Shown: positions 43,669 through 53,147, counted from the first letter of the stretch. The stretch: 64,000 nucleotides of DNA from Cyclobacterium amurskyense (GCF_001050135.1 NZ_CP012040.1:1054001-1118000), one strand, 5' to 3'. The notes: generated by a model not told the origin, from the sequence alone. Made by a program: numbers and translations.

Positions 43669-45769
43669 ACATAGGTAAATTATAAAGCTTAACACCTGAG
43701 GCATCATCAATAGCATTTCTTAAAGCTGGTGCTATGCATACAATTGGAGCTTCCCCTGCTCCAGATGATGGCAAATCCTTTCTATCCAATAATATAACTT
43801 TCATTTTCGGAACATCACTAAACCTTGGCACCCTGTAGGAAATCAGGCTGGCATTGGTAAGCTTTCCTTCCTTAAAATCTACTGCCTCAAAAAGCGCTCC
43901 ACCCAAGCCTTGGAGAACGCAGCCGGTTACCTGGCTTTCTAAATGCCTTGGATTGATGATCACCCCGCATTCAAATGCTGTTACCACATTACGAATAATC
44001 AATTCCCTACTCGGTTGCGCCACTTCTACCTCAACAAAGGTGGCTACAAAGCCTCCTTTTACCGTCCCACAGGCCATCCCATGCCCTATATTTTCTTGAT
44101 TCTTAAGCCTTCCCCATTCAAAGAATTGGGCTGCTGCTTTGATTACAGCTTTTAACCTTGGATTTTCTAAATTTTTTAACCTGAATTGTACTGGATCTTC
44201 ACAAGATTCTATGGCCAGGTCATTCACCATTGATTCCATTGCAAAAACATTAGCCGTAGAGGACAAAGCCCTATAAGACCCCTGTCTTAAGGGAGAGGAT
44301 GAACGATGGTATTCAAGGTGTTTATTGGCTGAGGTATAAGGAAAATCTATACCTGCTGATCCTGAGTTATAATTGTGAAATTCCCAGGAAGAAACTTTAC
44401 CATTGGTCAAAGATGCCTTCAACTCAACTACTCCGGCAGGTCTAAAATAAGCCCATTTAAACTCTTCCTCTCTGGTCCAGCAAACTTTCACAGGCTTGCC
44501 GACATGTTTAGACAACCTTGCTGCTTCAAGTCCTACTTCACTCGTTTGCTTACCTCCATATCCAGACCCAGTATCAGGTACATGGACACGAATTTTATCA
44601 ACGGCTAGGTCAAAGGATTTCTGCAATTCTTCATGCAGGCCAAAGGGTCGTTGTGTTCCGGCCCAAACTTCCAGGTATCCTTTATCCCAAGATGCTAAGC
44701 TTGCTCTGGTTTCTAAAGGAACGTGGGCTATATAATCAATTTCAAAACGTTGATTGATCTTTATATCGCCACGATCATAGGCAATTTTCACTTCCTTATT
44801 TACCTTTTTCTTCTCAGAGGCAGATTTTACCAATTGTTCAAAAAGCTCAGACCGTTCAGTAGTTGGGCTTTGCTCCCAAGTACTGTCAATTAAGGCCAAA
44901 GCCACTGCGGCGGTCAATGTGCTCGCTGCAGTTACACCAATAAAATCACCATCCTTTACCACCTCAACACTTGGTATTTTTTCTGCAGCACTGGTATCAA
45001 CCGAAAGTAATTTTGCCCCATAAAAAGGTGGGCGCAATACTCTTCCGAAGACCATCCCTGGCAAAACCAGATCAGAAACGTATCGGTGTTTACCCGTAAT
45101 AAAATCCCTGCCATTAATTTTGGAAATAGACTGCCCCGCTATCTTCCATTTCTCCGGAGCTATAGGTTTAATGTTATTGTCCACCTTTTTCAAAAGAGAC
45201 TTTCCATTTACCAAATCACCAAATCCCAGCTTTTTGTTAGTTTTGGGATCAATTACCATTCCTCCCTTCAACATTAAGTTTGAAGAGGCAATGCCCCAAG
45301 TCTTTTTTGCTTCCTCCATCAAAAGATGCCTTAGGTTAGCGGCCATAATTCTCAATATGGGAGAAATCTGGAGGGTAGTTAAGCTTCCATAGGTACCTCT
45401 ATCGTACGGAGTCAAGGCAGTGTCACCCATGACCATATTTATAGCATCAGGACGAACTGACAGTTCTTCGGCCACCACCTGACTTAAGGAAGTTCTAATA
45501 TTTTGGCCAATTTCTACCTTCCCTGTGAAAACCGTAATCTGACCAATGGGTGAGATGTGAATCCAAGACCCTATAAGATCCTGATCAGGAAATGCAGTTG
45601 GATTTTCATTGGTAGATAAGGCCGAAGCGACTAAAACATCGGACCAAACCATATAGGTAGCAAATCCTGCTCCCAAATACTTAAAAAAGCTTCTTCTGGT
45701 AATTTTACCAGCAAGCTTTTTGGAATTTTTATTACCTGAGGATTGCATTTTATTCACCTTCAATTTCAT
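43637..45769 (-). CDS. Molybdopterin-binding hydroxylase large subunit (IorB-like)
   Basis: A 710-residue large subunit of the xanthine dehydrogenase/aldehyde oxidase family, closest in layout to isoquinoline 1-oxidoreductase beta. A Tat signal (TRRSFFKYLGAGFATY, R25-R26) shows export of the folded holoenzyme. Molybdopterin-binding regions include GSGYGGKQTSEV and the C-terminal GAGE motif with the presumed catalytic Glu673. The substrate is unknown. It starts at the stop of the 2Fe-2S subunit gene (one-base overlap). No cytochrome or cofactor-insertion gene is adjacent. Confidence 0.88.
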   Translation of the reverse strand: MKLKVNKMQSSGNKNSKKLAGKITRRSFFKYLGAGFATYMVWSDVLVASALSTNENPTAFPDQDLIGSWIHISPIGQITVFTGKVEIGQNIRTSLSQVVAEELSVRPDAINMVMGDTALTPYDRGTYGSLTTLQISPILRIMAANLRHLLMEEAKKTWGIASSNLMLKGGMVIDPKTNKKLGFGDLVNGKSLLKKVDNNIKPIAPEKWKIAGQSISKINGRDFITGKHRYVSDLVLPGMVFGRVLRPPFYGAKLLSVDTSAAEKIPSVEVVKDGDFIGVTAASTLTAAVALALIDSTWEQSPTTERSELFEQLVKSASEKKKVNKEVKIAYDRGDIKINQRFEIDYIAHVPLETRASLASWDKGYLEVWAGTQRPFGLHEELQKSFDLAVDKIRVHVPDTGSGYGGKQTSEVGLEAARLSKHVGKPVKVCWTREEEFKWAYFRPAGVVELKASLTNGKVSSWEFHNYNSGSAGIDFPYTSANKHLEYHRSSSPLRQGSYRALSSTANVFAMESMVNDLAIESCEDPVQFRLKNLENPRLKAVIKAAAQFFEWGRLKNQENIGHGMACGTVKGGFVATFVEVEVAQPSRELIIRNVVTAFECGVIINPRHLESQVTGCVLQGLGGALFEAVDFKEGKLTNASLISYRVPRFSDVPKMKVILLDRKDLPSSGAGEAPIVCIAPALRNAIDDASGVKLYNLPMLPSGTVPDNT

Positions 45770-46227
45770 TATTCACTATTGTTTTGACTCAATTTCTTGA
45801 GTGCATTGATTATAGCAGGATAGGTACAACATCGACAGATGTTTCCATTCAACCCATCTATCAATTCTTTCTCATTGGCATTCGGACGTTTTTTCAATAA
45901 AGCCACAGCAGATAGGATCATACCTGGGGCGCAGTAACTACACTGAAAGACATCTTCTTCCAGCAAAATCTTTTGTACTGCATGAAGTTCTCCATTGACC
46001 TCCAACCCTTCTATGGTTGTAACCTTTTTACCTGCGACAGAAGTCACAGGTGTAATACATGCGGGCGTGGGGTTTTCATTGACTAAAACTTTACACGCGC
46101 CACAAGCTCCTTCACCACAACCATATTTGGTACCTGTGAAATCCAATTGGTCTCTAAGGACTTCCAACAGGCTAGGGTTATTGGCGACATCCACCAAATA
46201 TTCTTTATTATTTATATTGATTTTCAT
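45769..46227 (-). CDS. 2Fe-2S small subunit of the molybdenum hydroxylase (IorA-like)
   Basis: A 152-residue electron-transfer subunit with two 2Fe-2S clusters. The first cluster uses Cys37, Cys42, Cys45 and Cys57; the second uses Cys96, Cys99, Cys131 and Cys133. This is the usual two-domain layout of the family. It has no signal peptide, so it would be exported with the Tat-bearing large subunit as a complex (inference from known hitchhiker export). It is the first gene of the reverse pair. Confidence 0.92.
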   Translation of the reverse strand: MKININNKEYLVDVANNPSLLEVLRDQLDFTGTKYGCGEGACGACKVLVNENPTPACITPVTSVAGKKVTTIEGLEVNGELHAVQKILLEEDVFQCSYCAPGMILSAVALLKKRPNANEKELIDGLNGNICRCCTYPAIINALKKLSQNNSE

Positions 46228-46536
46228 TATATAAACTGGTACAATTCAACTCCCTCATAATTTAAGGCTTTTTATCCCTGTACACAAACTACAAATTGAA
46301 TCTGTAAAATCCGAATAAACCATAAATCTGCTAAAGTCATTCTAAATCAGCCAACCTGTTGGCATTATTCCACTTAGACTTAACGCATTATTCACCAATA
46401 CCACAACCCACTGTTTTACTGATTGTTACATAGCATATCGGTTAAAACCAAGTCTGATTCCAAGAAACTTTAATGCCTAATATGGGTTAAAATATTGATT
46501 TTCATCATTATTTATTTTTCACATATTCTTGAATTC

Positions 46537-46568
46537 TTTGGTGGACAAGTACATTTTAAATAATTTTG
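46537..46568 (+). promoter_or_regulatory. Near-consensus promoter of the fabH-efp-accBC run
   Basis: TTTG (46537-46540) is followed after exactly 20 bases by TAATTTTG (46561-46568), a very good match to TTTG-N19-21-TAnnTTTG. The predicted leader is about 135 bases. Confidence 0.6.
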
Positions 46569-46617
46569 GGATTCGAAATTTTAATACTGTAGACACCTTC
46601 TAACAAAAACAGTATAA

Positions 46618-46643
46618 ATTAATAGGGAATTTGCCCTAATTAA
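46618..46643 (+). promoter_or_regulatory. Gapped palindrome in the fabH leader, operator-like
   Basis: TAGGG (46623-46627) and CCCTA (46634-46638) are separated by AATTTG and flanked by ATTAA-type sequence on both sides, giving an extended imperfect dyad in the leader. It could be a repressor site or a weak hairpin. Confidence 0.35.
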
Positions 46644-46709
46644 CTTTCATAAAAAAATCGCACGAAAGACAGGACAACCCGTTTCCAATGTGAGACTAGA
46701 ACCAATCAG

Positions 46710-47711
46710 ATGAAAAAAAGAGCTGTTATTACAGGAGTGCATGGCTGGGTACCCGATTATGTACTTGACAACAAAGAACTGGAAACCATGGTAGATACTA
46801 ATGACGAATGGATTACCAGTCGTACAGGTATCAAAGAAAGGAGAATTTTAAAAGGGGAGAATCAAGGCACTTCAGTCATAGGCACAGCAGCAGTTAAAGG
46901 TTTATTGGAAAAAACCAATACAAATCCAGAAGATATCGACTTGATTATCTGTGCAACCGTAACACCAGACATGTTATTTCCCGCTACAGCCAATATCATC
47001 GCCCATAACGTGGGTGCTAAAAACTGCTACAGTTTTGATATTTCTGCGGCTTGTTCTGGGTTTTTATACGCCTTAACTATGGGTAGTCAGTTTATTGAAA
47101 CGGGCGCGCATAAAAAGGTAATCATTATAGGTGCAGATAAAATGTCCTCTATTGTAAATTACCAGGACCGTACAACTTGTATTATCTTCGGTGATGGCGG
47201 TGGAGCTGTTTTGCTTGAACCTACTGAAGAACCACTTGGCGTCATGGACTCGATGCTGCACACTGACGGATCGGGTGCAGATTACCTTCGTATAGAGGCA
47301 GGAGGCAGCAAAAAGCCTGCTTCGATCGCCTCAGTTACTGCCAGAGAACACTTCGTTTTTCAGGAGGGCTCTACGGTATTTAAATTTGCGGTGACCAATA
47401 TGGCAGAGGTAAGTGCTGAAATAATGAAGAAAAACAATTTGACTGCTGATGATATCGCTTGGCTAGTACCTCATCAAGCGAATAAGAGAATAATTGACGC
47501 TACCTCTAAAAGAATGGGGATTGGTTCTGAAAAGGTAATGTTGAACATTGAAAAATATGGCAACACTACAGCTGGCACTCTACCACTGTGCTTATGGGAT
47601 TATGAATCTAAGCTAAGGAAGGGAGACAATCTTATTTTAGCTGCTTTCGGAGGTGGATTTACCTGGGGAGCAGTATATTTAAAGTGGGGATATGACCCAA
47701 AAAGCGTTTAA
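46710..47711 (+). CDS. fabH: 3-oxoacyl-ACP synthase III
   Basis: A 333-residue beta-ketoacyl-ACP synthase III, starting fatty-acid chains by condensing acyl-CoA with malonyl-ACP. The catalytic cysteine is Cys115 in AACSGFLYAL; the histidine (VPHQANKR) and asparagine (EKYGNTTAG) follow near residues 257 and 287. Length is normal. It is not next to plsX and rpmF as in many genomes, but leads efp, accB and accC, which supply malonyl-CoA for the same pathway. Confidence 0.93.
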   Translation: MKKRAVITGVHGWVPDYVLDNKELETMVDTNDEWITSRTGIKERRILKGENQGTSVIGTAAVKGLLEKTNTNPEDIDLIICATVTPDMLFPATANIIAHNVGAKNCYSFDISAACSGFLYALTMGSQFIETGAHKKVIIIGADKMSSIVNYQDRTTCIIFGDGGGAVLLEPTEEPLGVMDSMLHTDGSGADYLRIEAGGSKKPASIASVTAREHFVFQEGSTVFKFAVTNMAEVSAEIMKKNNLTADDIAWLVPHQANKRIIDATSKRMGIGSEKVMLNIEKYGNTTAGTLPLCLWDYESKLRKGDNLILAAFGGGFTWGAVYLKWGYDPKSV

Positions 47712-47728
47712 CCAAAAACAAAGCAAAT

Positions 47729-48292
47729 ATGGCAAGTACTGCTGATTTCAAAAATGGCCTCTGCCTGGTGTTCAATCATGACATCATGACAATCGTTGAG
47801 TTTCAACATGTAAAACCTGGAAAAGGTCCAGCATTCGTTAGAACTAAACTAAAAAGTCTTACTAGCGGAAAAGTGCTGGATAAGACATTCAATTCTGGCG
47901 AAAAGGTCACAACGGCTCGGGTGGAAAAAAGACCACATCAGTACATTTATAATGATGACATGGGCTATCACTTCATGGACACTGAAACTTTCGAACAAAT
48001 CCCAATTGAAGAAAAGTTAATTGAAAGGCCTGAATTGTTGAAAGAAGGACAAATGGTAGACATCCTTATCCACGATGAAACCGAGACCCCACTAGGTGTC
48101 GAACTTCCTGCATTTGTAGAATTAATGGTAACTTACACCGAACCTGGCATCAAGGGAGATACCGCCACAAACACATTAAAGCCAGCCACACTAGAAACCG
48201 GCGCAGTCGTAATGGTCCCATTATTTGTTGATCAGGACATTATGATTAAGGTAGATACACGTGATGGTTCCTACTCAGAAAGAGTGAAATAA
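47729..48292 (+). CDS. efp: Elongation factor P
   Basis: A 187-residue EF-P, which relieves ribosome stalling at polyproline. The three-domain family layout is complete; the tip of domain I contains PGKGPAF with Lys32 at the position that is modified in many bacteria. The C-terminal VDTRDGSYSERVK is conserved. It lies 17 bases downstream of fabH. Confidence 0.95.
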   Translation: MASTADFKNGLCLVFNHDIMTIVEFQHVKPGKGPAFVRTKLKSLTSGKVLDKTFNSGEKVTTARVEKRPHQYIYNDDMGYHFMDTETFEQIPIEEKLIERPELLKEGQMVDILIHDETETPLGVELPAFVELMVTYTEPGIKGDTATNTLKPATLETGAVVMVPLFVDQDIMIKVDTRDGSYSERVK

Positions 48293-48404
48293 TCCTTTTA
48301 ACACTAAAATTATTCATTAATTTACATAGTTTTACTTTAGTTAAAATCAAGTATATTTGAAACAGGGTGACCATAAGACAGGTCATTCTCAAAGAAATAG
48401 ATTT

Positions 48405-48863
48405 ATGAAAGCAAAAGAAATACAAGAATTAATTGACTTTATTTCCAATTCCGGACTAGCAGAGGTCAAAATAGAGACGGACGAGTTCAAGCTTTCCATC
48501 AAAAAGAACTCGGAAGCTCCAGCAGCAAAACCATCAGAAAATATTACCCCGCAATATACTCAGGCTCCAACGCAAGTAGCGCCACCAGCCCCTACCGAAG
48601 CGAGCCCCGCTGCACAAAACCTTCTCGAAGTAAAGTCTCCTATGATAGGAACCTTCTATAGGTCACCGAATCCAGATGCTGAATTCTTTGTAAACGTGGG
48701 TGATTCTATCCAAAAAGGACAGCCTGTTTGTATCATTGAAGCAATGAAACTTTTCAACGAAGTGGAGTCTGAAGTTTCAGGTAAAATCGTAAAGATTTTG
48801 GTAGATGATGCATCTCCAGTAGAATATGACCAACCTCTGTTTTTGGTTGAACCTCAGAATTGA
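48405..48863 (+). CDS. accB: Biotin carboxyl carrier protein of acetyl-CoA carboxylase
   Basis: A 152-residue BCCP starting at ATG 48405 (MKAKEIQELI), which matches the usual family start; the frame is open to 48357 but no homologous residues are seen there. A Pro/Ala-rich linker at about 45-70 joins the N-terminal helix to the biotinyl domain, where Lys115 in EAMKLFNE is biotinylated. accC follows after 29 bases. Confidence 0.93.
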   Translation: MKAKEIQELIDFISNSGLAEVKIETDEFKLSIKKNSEAPAAKPSENITPQYTQAPTQVAPPAPTEASPAAQNLLEVKSPMIGTFYRSPNPDAEFFVNVGDSIQKGQPVCIIEAMKLFNEVESEVSGKIVKILVDDASPVEYDQPLFLVEPQN

Positions 48864-48892
48864 TTGTTTTCTAACCAAATCGACTTTATATA

Positions 48893-50245
48893 GTGTTTAA
48901 TAAAATATTAATAGCAAACAGGGGAGAAATTGCCTTAAGGATCATTCGAACCTGTAAGGAAATGGGAGTAAAAACTGTCGCTGTCTATTCCACTGCTGAT
49001 AAGGACAGCTTGCATGTACGCTTTGCCGATGAGGCAGTATGCATAGGCGCACCGGCTAGTAAAGATTCTTATTTAAACATCCCTAGAATTATTGCAGCTG
49101 CAGAAATAACTAATGCAGATGCCATTCATCCCGGCTATGGTTTTCTTTCTGAGAATGCTGAATTTTCTCGAATTTGTGAGGAATACAATATAAAATTTAT
49201 TGGAGCCAGTCCGGAAATGATCAACCAAATGGGGGATAAAGCCACTGCCAAAGCCACCATGGCCGCAGCAGGAGTACCTACTATCCCTGGGTCTGAAGGC
49301 TTATTAGAGTCCATCGAACAAGGACTTCCTTTGGCGGAAAAAATTGGTTATCCAGTTATTCTTAAAGCTACAGCTGGCGGTGGCGGTAGAGGCATGCGTA
49401 TAGTAAAAGACCCTTCTGGATTCAAGAAAGCTTGGGACGATGCACGTCAGGAATCTGCAGCAGCATTTGGTAATGACGGATTGTACCTTGAAAAATTTGT
49501 CGAAGAACCAAGACATATTGAAATTCAGATCATAGGTGATTCTTCTGGCAAAGCGTGTCATTTATCTGAAAGAGACTGTTCTATTCAAAGGCGGCATCAA
49601 AAATTAGTAGAAGAAACCCCTTCTCCATTTATCACTGATGAGTTGAGAGAAAAAATGGGAACTGCCGCCATCAAAGGTGCAGAAGCCATAGGCTACGAGG
49701 GTGCAGGTACCATAGAGTTTTTGGTGGACAAAAACAGGGACTTTTACTTTATGGAGATGAATACCAGAATACAGGTAGAACATCCGATCACAGAAGAAGT
49801 AACTGATTTTGATTTGATCAAAGAACAAATCAAGGTAGCTGCTGGTGAAAAAATAAGTGGGAAAAATTACTTCCCTAAATTATACGCCATGGAGTGCCGT
49901 ATCAATGCGGAAGACCCTTCTAATGGATTCAGACCGAGCCCAGGGAAAATCGTAAATCTTCACCTCCCTGGAGGCAAAGGAGTACGAATCGACAGTCATG
50001 TTTATGCCGGTTATGTTATTCCTCCCAACTATGATTCTATGATTGCTAAGCTTATCGTAAGTGCTCAATCTAGACAAGAGGTTATTGTTAGGATGAAAAG
50101 AGCTCTGGAAGAGTTTGTGATCGATGGTATCAAAACCACCATTCCTTTCCACTTGGCTTTACTTGAAGACCCTGAATTTAATGCAGGTAATTTCACTACG
50201 AAATTTCTGGAAGACTTTGATTTTTCAAAGGTGAAAAAATCCTAA
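48893..50245 (+). CDS. accC: Biotin carboxylase subunit of acetyl-CoA carboxylase
   Basis: A 450-residue biotin carboxylase, carboxylating the biotin of AccB with ATP and bicarbonate. The start is a GTG at 48893 followed by FNKILIANRGEIALRIIR, the conserved N-terminus. The ATP-grasp glycine loop is KATAGGGGRGMR, and the MEMNTRIQVEHPITE catalytic region is intact. A strong terminator follows. accA and accD are not in the window. Confidence 0.95.
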   Translation: MFNKILIANRGEIALRIIRTCKEMGVKTVAVYSTADKDSLHVRFADEAVCIGAPASKDSYLNIPRIIAAAEITNADAIHPGYGFLSENAEFSRICEEYNIKFIGASPEMINQMGDKATAKATMAAAGVPTIPGSEGLLESIEQGLPLAEKIGYPVILKATAGGGGRGMRIVKDPSGFKKAWDDARQESAAAFGNDGLYLEKFVEEPRHIEIQIIGDSSGKACHLSERDCSIQRRHQKLVEETPSPFITDELREKMGTAAIKGAEAIGYEGAGTIEFLVDKNRDFYFMEMNTRIQVEHPITEEVTDFDLIKEQIKVAAGEKISGKNYFPKLYAMECRINAEDPSNGFRPSPGKIVNLHLPGGKGVRIDSHVYAGYVIPPNYDSMIAKLIVSAQSRQEVIVRMKRALEEFVIDGIKTTIPFHLALLEDPEFNAGNFTTKFLEDFDFSKVKKS

Positions 50246-50280
50246 AAAGACTAAAACAATATAAATTGAATACACCACTG

Positions 50281-50312
50281 AAAAAGGAGAAGGTAAAACT
50301 TCTCCTTTTTTT
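50281..50312 (+). terminator. Intrinsic terminator after accC
   Basis: AAAAAGGAGAAG (50281-50292) pairs perfectly with CTTCTCCTTTTT (50299-50310) around a six-base loop, followed by more T residues. It lies 35 bases after the accC stop. Confidence 0.88.
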
Positions 50313-50344
50313 ATTTATCCCAGACTATAATTCACTGCAATTAA

Positions 50345-50556
50345 ACCCGGATTATGTAATAGGATTTCTCCGTCCTGACAAAAGTCAATGGGTAACGCCT
50401 GTCCAGTGTTCATAGGTTGGGTGACTATCGTAAGAAAACCAGGCTGTTTGGAAAATTAAGCATAGCACCGCTATGGTGAAATTGAAAACAGCAACGAAAC
50501 GGCTGATTTTGAAGCGATTTCAGCACGTAATAGATTGTCTATTGCATATTTAGGAT
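50345..50556. repeat. MITE-like repeat, copy 2, uninterrupted
   Basis: This 212-bp element is flanked by TTAA (50341-50344 and 50557-50560). Its ends form an 18-bp imperfect inverted repeat (13 matches), both running into AATAG. It is the reverse-oriented counterpart of the interrupted repeat at 29483-31220 and carries a single CCTGGT at the place where the IS3 element inserted there. The CATAGC/GCTATG hairpin is conserved (50461-50475). It lies between accC and the PSD1 operon. Confidence 0.8.
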
Positions 50557-50830
50557 TTAAGATACTAAATTTCCCCAAAATGAGACCTATTTACTTTTCC
50601 TAAACCCTAACCAGAAGTTTATTCCTAGCTTAGCCATTTCCGCTTATACAACTATTAACTTAATGGCTAAGATCACTTTTTACCCAATTTTTAAATGTGA
50701 TTATACGGTTTTTTTGGAATAATATTTTCTTGTATTACCAATCAAGTAGAATTCTAATTATTGCTTGTATATTTAGCTTTAAATTATGAAATTGTTCATT
50801 ATTAACAATTTAAGCAAGCCAAGAAAACAT
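50557..50830. other. Upstream region of the PSD1 operon
   Basis: No gene is seen. The perfect 10-bp inverted repeat CTTAGCCATT (50629-50638) with AATGGCTAAG (50662-50671), 23-base loop, lies about 160 bases before the first gene. TATATTTA at 50768-50775 is one base off the -7 consensus. Confidence 0.45.
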
Positions 50831-53146
50831 ATGCTTAGGCACTTAACCCAAATACTTCTAGTATCGATTTTAATTTTTACCTCATGTTCAGAAAAAGCAT
50901 CAGAAGCTGATGTACTGACATCTGGAGATCAGGTCAGTTATAATTTTCACGTTAGACCTATTTTGTCAGACAACTGTTTTGCTTGTCATGGACCTGATGA
51001 AAACAAACGCGAGTCAGGTTTAAGGCTTGACAGTGAGGAAAGTGCGTACGCCGCACTTAAAGAAAATCCCGGAGCACATGCCATAGTGCCGGGAAATCCG
51101 GCAAAATCAGAAATTGTTGCAAGAATTGAATCGACGGATGCTTCTGAGATGATGCCTCCTCCAGAATCTAATCTTAAACTTAGTGCTACAGAGATTGAAA
51201 CCATTAAAAAATGGATCAAGCAAGGAGCTAAATATGAACCACACTGGGCATTTGTTCCTCCCACAAAAAGTCCACTCCCCAAAACCTCAAATGCTGAATG
51301 GGCAAACAATGAAATAGACCATTTTGTATTGGCCAAATTGGACCAACTGGGCCTCAAACCAAATGAACCTGCTGATAAAATGCTTCTTCTCAAAAGGCTA
51401 AGTCTGGACCTTACCGGATTACCTCCGACCATGGAACTGATGCGTTCTTATGAAGCCGACGATTCTGAAAATGCAACAGAAAAAATCATAGATAAGCTAC
51501 TTAGTAAACCCTCTTTTGGAGAAAGGATGGCTGTATTGTGGATGGACATTGCAAGGTATTCAGATTCTTATGGCTACCAAGACGATAATATCAGAACACA
51601 GTGGCCTTACAGGGACTGGGTCATCCATGCTTTCAACAAAAACCTACCTTACGACACATTTATAACCTGGCAGCTAGCCGGAGATTTGTTGCCGAATGCA
51701 AACAAAGAACAAATCTTGGCAACCGCATTTAATAGGAACCATAAATACACTGAGGAAGGTGGAGTAATACCAGAAGAATACCGGGTGGAATACATTCTAG
51801 ACAAAACCAATACTTTTAGCAAAGCTATAATTGGTATGACTGTAGAATGCGCACAGTGTCATGACCACAAATATGATCCAATCTCTCAGGAGAATTATTT
51901 TCAAATGTATTCTTTTTTCAACAATACTCCTGAGCAAGGCTATGAAGGAGATGTAAGCGTATCCAAACCAGCTAAACACCCTATAATGTGGGTAGAAAAA
52001 GAGGATTTGGAAGGAATATTAGATTTTGTTAATCATCAGGACACCAGCAAAATTATGGTTTCGGTTATGGATGATTTCAAAGACACGTTAAGACAAACCT
52101 ACATATTGGATAGAGGCATTTACGATCAGCCTACCACTATGGTTACCCCATCCACCCCTGAGGCCATTCTCAAATTTGATGAAAACAAATACCCCAAAAA
52201 CCGACTGGGTTTAGCCCAATGGACATTTGCTGAGGATAATCCATTAACGGCAAGGGTATTTGTCAACTTGATGTGGCAGGAGTTTTTTGGCGCAGGAATA
52301 GTGAGATCTGCAGGTGATTTCGGTATGCAGGGAAAATTACCTACACATCCGGAATTACTGGATTGGCTAGCTGTTGATTTCCGGGAAAGTGGCTGGGACG
52401 TCAAGTACTTAATTAAAAAAATATTGAGTTCAGCCACTTACCAACAGTCAGCTACGGTGGATAAAAACAAAATAGAGGCAGATCCGGACAACTTTTATTT
52501 GGCCAGATATCCAAGGATAAGACTAAATGCCGAACACATTCGTGACTTAGTACTAGCCAGCAGCGGGCTTATATCCGATGAGATCGGCGGTCCCAGTGTC
52601 AAACCTTACCAGCCTGAGGGTTTATGGGAAGCAGCTACTTCGGGTAGAGGAGAATTGGCAGAATATCGACAAGACATAGGAAATGACCTTTACAGAAGAG
52701 GCTTGTACACCTTTATCAAGCTTACATCTCCCCCACCTAAACCAATCATTTTCGATGGAAGCAATAGGGACGTATGTGAAGTAACAAGAAACAGAACCAA
52801 CACACCCTTACAGGCATTGGCCATGCTCAATGATCCATTGATCCTTGAGGCATCACGTGTCCTTGCCAATAACTTAATAAGGGAGGGAAAAGAAGATGAT
52901 GAAGCAATAAAAGAGGCTTTTTTCAAAATCATATGTAGAGCTCCAAAAGAAGAAGAGTTGGCCCTTTTGATAGAGTACCATCAAGAAGAACTAAAAAGAT
53001 TCAAGCAAAAGCCTGAAACAATTTTAGAAACGGTGAAAGCTGGAGAGTTTCCTTTGGATCAATTTAGCGACACCCCCGAAACGGCTGCCCTTATGCAAGT
53101 ATTGGTGGCTATATACAATGTTGAAGAAGCGATTACCAAAACCTGA
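50831..53146 (+). CDS. PSCyt1-DUF1549-DUF1553 (PSD1) lipoprotein
   Basis: A 771-residue lipoprotein from ATG 50831: the signal ends in LIFTSC with lipobox Cys19 (ATG 50786 would add 15 residues). A Planctomycete-type cytochrome C (PSCyt1) domain follows with a C49-x-x-C-H53 heme site (NCFACHGPDE) and MMPPP near the axial ligand. DUF1549 contains a second CxxCH (CAQCHDHKYDP), and DUF1553/PSD1 forms the C-terminus (RNRTNTPLQALAMLNDP). It is the first gene of a three-gene unit. No biochemical function is established for this architecture. Confidence 0.88.
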   Translation: MLRHLTQILLVSILIFTSCSEKASEADVLTSGDQVSYNFHVRPILSDNCFACHGPDENKRESGLRLDSEESAYAALKENPGAHAIVPGNPAKSEIVARIESTDASEMMPPPESNLKLSATEIETIKKWIKQGAKYEPHWAFVPPTKSPLPKTSNAEWANNEIDHFVLAKLDQLGLKPNEPADKMLLLKRLSLDLTGLPPTMELMRSYEADDSENATEKIIDKLLSKPSFGERMAVLWMDIARYSDSYGYQDDNIRTQWPYRDWVIHAFNKNLPYDTFITWQLAGDLLPNANKEQILATAFNRNHKYTEEGGVIPEEYRVEYILDKTNTFSKAIIGMTVECAQCHDHKYDPISQENYFQMYSFFNNTPEQGYEGDVSVSKPAKHPIMWVEKEDLEGILDFVNHQDTSKIMVSVMDDFKDTLRQTYILDRGIYDQPTTMVTPSTPEAILKFDENKYPKNRLGLAQWTFAEDNPLTARVFVNLMWQEFFGAGIVRSAGDFGMQGKLPTHPELLDWLAVDFRESGWDVKYLIKKILSSATYQQSATVDKNKIEADPDNFYLARYPRIRLNAEHIRDLVLASSGLISDEIGGPSVKPYQPEGLWEAATSGRGELAEYRQDIGNDLYRRGLYTFIKLTSPPPKPIIFDGSNRDVCEVTRNRTNTPLQALAMLNDPLILEASRVLANNLIREGKEDDEAIKEAFFKIICRAPKEEELALLIEYHQEELKRFKQKPETILETVKAGEFPLDQFSDTPETAALMQVLVAIYNVEEAITKT

Positions 53147-53147
53147 T

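Larger units (their letters stand above)
46228..46709. other. Gene-free region between the hydroxylase pair and fabH
   Basis: No gene is seen in these 482 bases. The stretch contains a near-consensus promoter reading into fabH (46537-46568) and a gapped palindrome (46618-46643) downstream of it. I see no clear promoter for the reverse hydroxylase pair. Confidence 0.6.

Noticed and set aside
50341..50560. Assigning the TTAA-flanked repeat to the piggyBac superfamily
   Set aside because: Only the TTAA target is shared; no transposase is seen and the terminal repeat was not compared.
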